Of a stretch of DNA of 64,000 bases, positions 38,230-46,801 are shown piece after piece. Under the pieces are notes generated by a model. It had not been told where the DNA came from, searched no databases, and was given only the letters and a program-made list of their open reading frames with translations. This DNA is from Gnetum montanum (Eukaryota > Streptophyta > Gnetopsida > Gnetales > Gnetaceae): positions 128,652 to 192,651 of the forward strand of contig MNCI01024072.1 in the NCBI GenBank assembly GCA_015680685.1. The letters run 5' to 3'. The position numbers and the translations under genes are program-made. How positions within the stretch are numbered: position 1 is the first letter of the stretch; every line of letters starts with the position of its first letter.

Positions 38230-38609
38230 TGTTGAACATCTGTAGTTGCAAACTGTTTGAGCAAGGTTTTTGCTAGGTCGCAGTAGGGTTGTAGGTGTGT
38301 AGCCTTGCAAGTGTAGACCTAGGCGATTTGATTCACAACTAGTTGTGAATCTCCACGAATCGTCAAGTGTTGTATGTGTAATGCTTGGGCTGCTAAGAGA
38401 CCTTGGAGTAACCACTTGTACTATGCCAAATTGTTTGTATAAGGGAACGCAAAATGATAAGCTGAGGGTTGCATTTCCCCAGAGGGAAACATAATGATAG
38501 CAAAAGAACTACCCCCTTGCACGGTTGAGGTGCCATTGAAGTCTAAAGTAGCCTCAAGATTTGGCGGGACGACATTGACAATGCTAACATGCTCATTTGG
38601 GAATTCGGT
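38230..38609 (-). pseudogene. pol: Element D second (archaeal-type) RNase H
   Basis: Contains LDFNGTSTVQGGSSFAIIM, FPYTNNLA followed by a stop where Glu is expected, and IRGDSQLVVNQI. The first catalytic Asp (F-D-G) is Asn, as in element A. T-N-N-x-A-E-Y and G-D-S-Q-L-V are standard for the domain. It follows the ordinary RNase H, as expected for Tat. Confidence 0.88.
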
Positions 38610-40307
38610 GTTTATGATTGTTTGGTCATCGATGGGCGAGGTCGTAAGTTGTGTTGCTATGGCTTGACCCTTCGTTGACGATTGGCTCACATAATGCAAA
38701 TCGAATTCCATTGTTATTGCTTTCCACCGGGCTATTCTACTATTTTCATATAGATTGTTTGTTATAGCCCGGAGTATGTTGCTCTTGCAAATAATGTTGA
38801 TTTTTCTATGAAATAGATAGTGTCTCCACTTTTTCAATGCAAACACTAAGGCAAGGTAGTTTCTCTCCACTTCATTATATTTCACCTCGTACGCTATCAA
38901 TGCATGACTTAGGTAGTACACTGGTATCTTAGATCCGTCTTCCTATTTCTAACATAACAATGCTGCGATAGACGTGTCTGAGGTGGCAAGGTAGATGAAG
39001 AATGGCTTGTCCCTCTGTGGTGGGTGATTAGTGGGGAGGTGCAAAAGGTCTTCCTTTAAGTCATTAAAGGTTTGTTGGCATTGCACCATCCATTCAAAGT
39101 TAACCCATTTCTTTAGAAGATGTTGCATAGGGTGTAACTTGTCAGTCAACTTTGCTATAAACCTTATGATGAACTATAATTTACTCTGTAACCCACGTAG
39201 TTCTTCAAGGTTTGTAGGAGGTGCTAGGTTGACGATGGCGTTAACTTTGTCAAGGTCCGCCCGTATGCTAGCCTCCGATACTACAAATCCTAACATGCAT
39301 CCGATTCTCACCCTGAAAACACACATTTTGGAATTGAGACATAAATCATGCATCCAGCAACATGTGAGAACTACACCTAGATCACGGGGATGATCAACGG
39401 CTTCTTTAGATTTAACCGTTATATCATCAACATAGTCGTTCAGTGTTTCTAAGATGTAGTCACTAAAGATGTAGGTCATGGCTCACTGGTACGTTGCCTC
39501 GACGTTTTTTAGCCCAAAAGACATCATGGTATAACAAAAGGTATCCCATGGGGTCATGAAGGTTGTTGTTAATTGATGGTTTGGGTTAATGTAAATTTGG
39601 TTGTAGTCGAAGAAACCATCCATAAAGGATAACAGAGCATGACCGACCATAGTGTCGATAAGTTGATCGATATTCGGATGTGGGAAATCATCCTTGATCA
39701 TTGCCTTGTTTAGATCCCGGAAGTCTATACAAATTCGTATTCCTCCCGTTTTCTTAGAAACTACAACGATGTTAGAAACTCATTCTGAGTAATCAATTGC
39801 TCGAATGAAACCAGCCTGGTATAGCTTGGTGATTTCACCCTATGTGGCCAACGCAATCTCTGGTCTAACCTTGCGAGCCTTCTACTTGACTACCTTCATG
39901 CATGGGTCTAAGACGATATTGTGTTGTATCAGTCTCAGATCTAGACTCGGCATGTCGCTGTATGACCATGTAAAGACTTCAATGTCATCTTGCATAATTT
40001 TTGCTACATCCTTATGCATCTGCGAATCTAAGAGGGAACTAAGTTTCAACATTTTCACCTCCCCCCTAAACGTGGTCATAGGCATTTCGATGAGAGGGTC
40101 CTCAGTTATATCCTCGGCCTCTAGATCTAGGGCTTAGACCAGATGTTCTAGCTAGTCTAGGGATGCTTCTAAGGATGCTACGATGTTAACTGTGGATGAT
40201 TTCCAGTTTATTAACTCTGGGTTCAGTTGTCTTATGAGTTTGCCATGTGGACTTGTTAAAGCTAAAGGTGAAGAGAGTATCGTGGTGCATTTCCATTTTT
40301 GTTCAAC
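38610..40307 (-). pseudogene. pol: Element D reverse transcriptase and RNase H
   Basis: Frame from 40307, directly after a TAG that looks like a splice acceptor. In order: GEVKMLKLSSLL, FTWSYSDMPSLD, VVVSKKTGGIRICIDFRDLN, IKDDFPHPNIDQLID, SFGLKN, LNDYVDDITVKSK (intact YVDD), MLGFVVSEASIRADLDKV, LHPMQHLLKK; then RNase H with TSDTSIAALL, VYYLSHALIAYE and VERNYLALVFALKKWRHYLF. About eight stops, mostly TAG, and no frameshift. + strand frames over it (39031-39393, 39805-40137) are shadows. Confidence 0.92.
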
Positions 40308-40439
40308 CTACCAAGATGAGATAAAAGTCTAGTCAAAGATTACCTGCTTGTAGCAAATGTGCATAGTGAAAGTTTACAAAGTAACAACGAGATGTAATTG
40401 GTAGAAGTAAGTATAAGGCATGATATAAAAGTATGATAT

Positions 40440-40765
40440 TAAGCTTTAAAATTTGCCAGTTTAAAGTTGTGGCGGACCGCCAGAACGTAGAAATGCAAAA
40501 CTGTTAACATAAGGAATGGAAAACTGCTACTGTAAAAATGCAAACTATTGATATCAAATACGGGAAACTGCTAGTTTAGGGTCATTTTGGACTACTAACC
40601 AGTGAGAAGTCAAAATTTCTAGTTTAAGGTCTTTTTGGACTGTTAGCTAAATTGAAACTATGTTAAGATTACTAATTTAAGGTCTTTTCGAACTGCCAAT
40701 GAGATGTAAAAATACAAGGCTATTAGTTTAAGGTCTTTTCGGACCACCATTGAGATTTTTTTGCT
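40440..40765 (+). repeat. TTTAAGGTC repeats upstream of the antisense gene
   Basis: Five spaced copies of [G/A]TTTAAGGTCTTTTCGGACC-like sequence at about 40459, 40574, 40622, 40675 and 40727. Related to the 36418-36805 minisatellite and to copies at 45834-46025, so similar repeats lie on both sides of the antisense gene. Confidence 0.65.
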
Positions 40766-40931
40766 GCGAAGGCAAATGGCTAGCTTCAAGTGTGTGAAGG
40801 CTTTTCGCCCAAGCCCACTAGTTTTAATGCGAATAGTGCCACTACATCGTGGCGGGCATGCTACGCTGCATGGAATACTATGCATTAAATGAAGAGAGAG
40901 AATGACAAGTTTCCTTTTTTACCATTGCGGC

Positions 40932-40939
40932 TATAAATA
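40932..40939 (+). promoter_or_regulatory. TATA box of the antisense gene
   Basis: TATAAATA in context GCGGCTATAAATAAAG, about 720 bp before the candidate start at 41649 and in the gene's orientation. The leader between them may contain another intron. Confidence 0.45.
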
Positions 40940-42130
40940 AAGATTAACCCTTAGTAAACTCGTCATTTTCACCATAATAGCGCAGATCCTACGTTCAGAG
41001 CATAGAACAATTTGGAGCATAAGAACCAAGCAATCGCCAAGGTTAGCAAGATAGACGAAACCCTAGTGTGTGTGACACAAGTGCGTGTCGCGGTTTGAGA
41101 GGAGACACTATTAGCCCAGTAGGTTGCCATGCCTTCTCTTTTTTTTGTCTCTATTATTATTCTCGCTTTCTATGATTTTGCTCTACGATTCTATTTGTTT
41201 AGTTATCCGTGTTTTTCTATTATTATATTGTTGTTGTTTTGGCCTTTACATCATCGCTGTTGTTGTTTCACCCGCGACAAACGTACGAATGTTATGCTAA
41301 AGTTGCATGCAATATCGTCTAGATTGCCATCGCTGTGGCTGCCATTACCGCAGAGGTTTGGACAATTTGAGCCATTTGGCATGAAAATAGCGTAGCATAT
41401 GATCCTCAAGAGGGTTTTGCCATGTGCATGATGTGACGGTGTGACACATGTTTTGCCACGGTGTGATGCTAATCACTTTGTTAGGATGACTCATTTAAAG
41501 ATTTATCATTTGTTGTTGCTACGCCAAGTTGACTTTGCTACACTATTGCCTTCATGATTTTTGCTACACTATGTGTAAGAAGAAAATAGTGCTATGCTAT
41601 ATGCTAAAATGCTAGTGTAGCTATGCTACATATGCATTTTACTCAGACATGGTACTAACTTTTGCTATTATGTTGTGCAAGATAGCACTAAGGCCAATTT
41701 TGATTGTCTTAGAAATTGTAGGGGTCCTATGCTGCATGAGCGAACCAATAGCCAATGTTCCTCTACCCCATGCACATGTGGGACAGGAGGTGGTTTGGTT
41801 CCAAGAGGGAGCATGGGAATTCTTGCAATTTCTCCTCCAACGCTTCAGCATGATCATTTAGTCAAGCTTGGCAAAGGAGGTAGCGACTGCCATAACAAAA
41901 ACCCTGTTGCCTGAGGCAAATCGGGGTATTCTGGGATTTTTGACAAACGGAGCGATTAGCAGTGGGCAGGGAGAAGGATCTAGTTAATACCCCAGAAATT
42001 TGAGGCGTTTGGCTTGGATTTGGGATATGCCCGAGTATAGCTGTTACCATCTCTACAACACCTTGTTCATTGCACGTCACATGGGAACGTGCTTCCAAAA
42101 CCCACCAGGAACTGTTTACCATGCCGACGG

Positions 42131-42214
42131 GTGAGTTTTGTAGCCACGTTATGCTATTCTATGCAATGTTTGCTATGCTAGTCGAATGTTAACAATATCT
42201 TTTTTGTCACCAAG
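42131..42214 (+). other. Intron 1 of the antisense gene
   Basis: GTGAGTTTTG...GTCACCAAG. Contains TATGCTATTCTATGC and TGCTATGCTAG. Joining leaves a one-base frame mismatch, so this is the least certain junction. Confidence 0.45.
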
Positions 42215-42488
42215 TTTTTTGTCAATGAGAAGGGGCTTCACAGTGACATGGATGTGTTCACCTTAGCACAGATGGTGCTGCAGGAGTTTTCTTTTGCTAA
42301 GAATATGCGCGCAGGTGTGATAGGTCAATGTGAAGGTGAGTACAACACCTATCCAACTCAGTACCCCAGGCTCTACAATAGATGTAGGGATTCCGATTGG
42401 TTGGATGAGGGATGGGCACCCTTTAAACCAATTGTTGTTGACGATGTTTTGGTTAATTTTCCACCATTCCAATTACTGTTTAAATCTG

Positions 42489-42624
42489 GTAAGCCAAACT
42501 ATGAATTTTTGCATGTCTGAGTGTCATTTCTGTTTTCTCTACTACTTGTGCTTAGCCTAACTTGTTGTTTCTTTTTTTCGCATTTTCTGTGTTTTTGTGT
42601 TTTTTGCATTTTTTTTTGCTATAG
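42489..42624 (+). other. Intron 2 of the antisense gene
   Basis: GTAAGCCAAAC...TTTTTGCTATAG, with a long T-rich tract before the acceptor. Phase 1; joins FKS to GAKKSQ in frame. Confidence 0.7.
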
Positions 42625-43668
42625 GGGCAAAGAAGTCTCAGAAGATGACGGTGATTACCTCTGGGAGCCAGGAGGCCAACATCTACTTCAAGTATGAGGA
42701 GGTAGATGAAAACCAACGTTGGATATGGAGTGCGACTTCGAAATCTCTAATCAAAGACCTTCAGAATGTTGGACTCATGGATTTATTCTTGGCCCTGAAT
42801 CCAAGAGTCCCTGCTGTCAAGATGGTTACCCTAGCAGACTCCTTTTTCGACAAGGCAGACCACTTCTGCACACATGTACACAGCATGCGGGTGGTCCTTA
42901 AAATCAATGACCAGTTATTTGTGGACCTTTTTGGTGTCCCTGCTGATGGTGTCTCTATAGGGTCGAAGACCAAGAAAGAGCTGAATTGTTAGAAGGAAGA
43001 CATCGAAGAGTGGCTAGGGGTCCCAAAAGAGCGAAAGGGAACCCCTATGGATAAGGTCAGGTCGAGACTCACCAAAGAGGTTTATCTTTTCTTCTGTGCT
43101 CGCGCTTTTCCCTAGCTACTTTCTCAAGGAAAAATCCTTGGGATTGAGCAAGCTTGGGTAATGCAGGAGGTCATGGAAGAGGGTGCTCGCTATAACTAGG
43201 CTAGGCATTTGTGCAAGGGCCTGCAAACTGAAATTGATAAGAAGCAGGAGTCCCATTTTAATGTACACTACGGCTTTTATGTAGCCTACCTACAGTGTTT
43301 CGTGGAGTTTTTGGTAGTCCATGAGAATGGAGCCTGGGTCATGCAAAATCACAACTAGATTTCCAAATTGTGGATTTGCCAAATCCTCCGAACCATCCGA
43401 GCTCAAGATACCCCATAGGCTATTGGGGATTCATTTTCTATAATGACCAAGGGTTAGGTGGCTTGTAACTTTCTTGACCCATACAGCGTAAGTGAGGTGT
43501 CCTCTGCTATTGCCGGTAGCATATCGTGGGGGAAACGTCTCATTGCCGAAACGATGGCCACTAAGTTGCAGCGAAAGAGGCCTCAACCAGCCAAGGAGAC
43601 CCTCTGTACAAAAAAAGAACAAGGGCTGAAACTACGGTTTAAGCTACGCAGGATGCAACCCCCCATTG

Positions 43669-43811
43669 GTAAATGCTGATGTTTATGCTTACTTCTTCAC
43701 CTATCTTGCTAATGCCTGTTATGCTATGCTACTCTAGGCAGCGTAGCATAGCGTAGCACCTACTTTAAGCTAATGTGTTTTATGCTAATGTGAACATGTT
43801 GTTTTTGCTAG
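43669..43811 (+). other. Intron 3 of the antisense gene
   Basis: GTAAATGCTG...TTTTTGCTAG, phase 1. Contains the inverted words GCTATGCTACTC and GCGTAGCATAGCGTAGC (43719-43759), as in element D's LTR. Confidence 0.65.
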
Positions 43812-44274
43812 TAGAGGAAGAATAAGAAGAAGAAGAAAAAGGTGAAGAGGAAGTGTCGGCCCCCCAATTTGGGGACAACAAATAAAGACAAAGAGGCCCC
43901 AGCTACTGAGGAAAGGGCCCTGGTCAAGAGAGAGGAAGGGGTCCTCATCACAATAGAAGGGGATCCCGCTAATAAGGGAGATGCTCCTTCTGAAGAGAAG
44001 AACCTTTTTGCTGATGAGGAAGAGGTTGGGGCCTCACGAAGAGAGGCCCCAGTTAATAAAGAAGAAATCTGCATCACCCAGGAAGGTGCTTTTGCTGGAG
44101 GTCCTTCTACTGAACGTAGCCCAGCATCAGGAGAGCAGGCGAAGGCTAAGGGTGCTGCCGTAGTTTTAAGCCAGCAAGGAGCTGAATTGCAATTAGATGC
44201 TGGTGAGTTTTACAATATATTCGATGATATGTCGATAGGCGACCCCTCCATTATCACCTCTGAGGGTTTATTGG

Positions 44275-44383
44275 GTAAGAGCCCCTACATTGTCATTTGT
44301 GTTACTCACAAGTTTATTGCAGTCCTTCTCAGTCATTACTGATGTGTTTGATTGCATGATAGACACTGCTTTTAATGTTGCAG
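44275..44383 (+). other. Intron 4 of the antisense gene
   Basis: GTAAGAGCCC...TTAATGTTGCAG, phase 1. Confidence 0.7.
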
Positions 44384-44497
44384 GACCTCCTCTGATCTGC
44401 CTAGAACCATGGGCCGAGACCCCCGACAAACTCACATTCATGCAAGGGATCATTGATGACATGATCAGTCGTCTTATGCAGGTCGATCCTGAAATAG

Positions 44498-44606
44498 GTA
44501 AGTAAAGTAGTTACGCTAAGCTCTTTGAAATAACTATGCTATATTTTCTTGATCTATTGACTTTTGCTACGCTAGTGTGACTAATGCGTTGTTCATATGG
44601 TCACAG
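44498..44606 (+). other. Intron 5 of the antisense gene
   Basis: GTAAGTAAAG...TATGGTCACAG, phase 1. Contains ACTATGCTATA and TTGCTACGCTAG. Confidence 0.7.
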
Positions 44607-45442
44607 CCTCTTAACTTAAATGGGACCCAACATGGGCATTAAAGGTTGATGTCATACCTACATTCTCGCCCAAAGTGGCCGAAGTGCCTCATCGCGTATA
44701 CGATGTGGCTAGCAAGTGTGCTTTGCACTCGGCACGTTCCTTGTGGGAAAGTAGGCATGTCAACAAAAACCTGTGGAAATGGATCTAGAAGACTGAGAGA
44801 GAGAAGGCTGAGCTGAGCGCCGAGGTGGGAGATCTCAGGTTTAGGAATGAATTCCTCTTGGCCCGTGAGAACAATGATAGCAGTTGGTGCACGGCTATGA
44901 TAGACTACGCTAGATATTGGACAGTCGTGCGGTGCAACAATGAGGCCACCAGAGAGATAATAGAGTAGAGAATGCAAATGGATTTGTTAGCCCAGAAGAA
45001 CCAAGACTGGAAAGATTATAGCGCTAGGGTTTACAAATGGGGGCAGTCCTAGAAAAGCTATAAGCACATGTATAAGCTGGAACATGCCACCTACCGCAAA
45101 CTATACAGGGACGCTTCTATAGAAGCATTTACTTATAATGAATTCGTAAATTCCATTGGTGCTACTGAGGCTTATAACAAGTTCAAGGCATAGGTGAGGG
45201 TCACTGAGTCTTCTGAATGGGAAGTGGACCTTCCCATAGGTGAGACCGCTACTGCCTCCTTTTCTCTGGCACCGTCGAGATGGACAACCATTGAAAAGGA
45301 GAAAGCTACTGCAGCCACTGGACCAAGTGATAAGCACTGGGCCGATATAATGGAGGATGAGATTTAGGAACACCTCAGGCTCAGTTTAGACCGCATACCC
45401 CTTGAGATGGAAGCGGGACCATCTTGGGTTAGTCACTCCCCG

Positions 45443-45515
45443 GTATGCAAAGGTTTCCTATTTTTTTTAGCGTTTATGTGTTTACCTAGCTAACGACTTT
45501 GTTATTGCAATGCAG
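45443..45515 (+). other. Intron 6 of the antisense gene
   Basis: GTATGCAAAGG...GCAATGCAG, phase 0, with a T-rich stretch inside. Confidence 0.65.
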
Positions 45516-45833
45516 ATTCAGGATGAAGGTGAAAGGCCCATTGAGGGAAAAAATGAGAATGCAGGCGAAGGCAATGTAGAGGTAGGTGGTGTGAAAGGGA
45601 ATGATGCAGGAGCGAACAATGCAGGCGAAGAGAATATGGGCGAAGATAACCCATGACAGCACGGGATTTTGATTTTTCTGATTTTTTTAATTTTTTGAAT
45701 AAATTGTTGCAAACATTGGCAATGTGATGTGAACCATTGAATGAAAATGAAATTTTGGCAATTTTGGATGCTATGCTAGCTTGTGTGTTATGTGTATTAT
45801 CTATGCAATTATTTCACGTTACGTTTTTGTCCT

Positions 45834-46025
45834 AGTTTTAGGCCATCTCAGGCCACTACTAGTTTTAGGCCATTTTGGACCGCCTAATGTGACGTAAATA
45901 GCAAAAATATTACCAATTTTAGGACTTAACAAGCTGTACATAGTTTTAGGCCATTTCAAGCCATGGCTAGTTTTAGGTTGTTTCAAGCCTTGGTAGGGTA
46001 ACATAGTTTTAGGCCATTTCGAGCC
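45834..46025 (+). repeat. TTTTAGGCC repeats downstream of the antisense gene
   Basis: Six copies of GTTTTAGGCCATTTCGAGCC-like sequence at about 45834, 45860, 45913, 45939, 45970 and 46003, roughly 26-50 bp apart. Related to 40440-40765 and 36418-36805. Confidence 0.7.
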
Positions 46026-46196
46026 CTGATGAAGTAATGAAATGATACGCTAACGATTTAAAGGATAACTAGTTAATACCTAGCGTAGAAGGGTGGATGC
46101 AAAACAAGGGTGGACACAAAACAAAAAAGGTGGTAAATGTACAAAGAATGCTAACTGGGCAAGAAGCAGTAGGGTTGCTACTCTATGCGTAACTAC

Positions 46197-46801
46197 TTCT
46201 TGACCCATCGTGGGTTGGGCAAGGCATAAGGCCGAGACGTTTTGCTATGACCTTCGCCCATATCATTATCCTCCGCTTGGAAGGGCAACTTTACCCATGC
46301 ATTTTTGTGTTCTGGACCAGCAGTTCAGGCTGGTCCTTTTGTCAGACAGTTGGTGTTTACTAAGACAGACGCCTCATTCTCAAAAGTTATCACTTCTGAG
46401 CCTTGTTCCATATTCACATTATGGATGGCTTGTGTTACCACCTCATCACTGTGGATGAACACCTCCCTACCTGCATAGGGCAAATGAATTTTTTGGCGTA
46501 TGGGTGAAGAGACAGCCCAAAGTTATGCCAACCATGACCTCCCCATGATCAGGTTAAACTTGGGCATCTCTTCAACCATGATGAACGTTGCATTTGTGGG
46601 GTATTAATCCCCTGCCACAAAATCGATGTGGACCATGCCCTTTACCATGACCCATGCCCTGTTAAATGACTTTAAACATGATGTTGTTATGGGTCTGATC
46701 TGGTCGACAAAACCCAACTTGTCCACTATAGGGAAAGGGATGACATTTGTTGCAGCCCCGTCATCGACGTGTACTCTTCAGATCTTATGTTGGCCAAACT
46801 A
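46197..46801 (-). pseudogene. Element D aspartic protease
   Basis: Read downward in the same frame as gag: VDDGAATNVIPFPIVDKLG (active-site D-G-A), FNRAWVMVKGMVHIDFVAG, MVEEMPKFNLIMGRSWLA, then a linker to SRPYALPNPRWVKK near 46200, after which similarity to element A stops. GT at 46195-46196 (- strand AGAA|GTAGTT) is a possible donor. Several stops. Confidence 0.82.

Larger units (their letters stand above)
41649..45656 (+). pseudogene. Multi-exon antisense gene inside element D, between protease and RT
   Basis: Inferred exons: 41649-42130, 42215-42488, 42625-43668, 43812-44274, 44384-44497, 44607-45442 and 45516-45656 (TGA). All six introns are GT-AG, 76-143 bp; introns 2-5 all fall in phase 1 and intron 6 in phase 0, and the reading frame runs across them. 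Total about 1118 codons. Exon 3 has a block ending LFVDLFGVPADG; exon 4 is Glu-rich and acidic; exon 6 has a coiled-coil-like KTEREKAELSAEV region; exon 7 is acidic (GEGNVEVGG, GEENMGEDNP). Decay: about 15 in-frame stops (roughly 12 TAG), a one-base slip near 43860 and a one-base mismatch at the exon 1/2 join. Tat relatives can carry antisense frames, but I recognise no function. The start is the first ATG of the frame and is uncertain. Confidence 0.75.

Noticed and set aside
43808-44077. 89-codon - strand frame opposite exon 4 of the antisense gene
   Set aside because: It mirrors the Glu-rich exon as Ser/Leu/Phe-rich sequence, a common artefact of biased composition.
41649-45656. Antisense gene as an ordinary resident host gene into which the retroelement inserted
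   Set aside because: It lies wholly inside element D between protease and RT, flanked by D's own repeat types, and its introns carry the same GCTACGC words as D's LTRs. A captured host gene remains possible, but a resident one does not fit.
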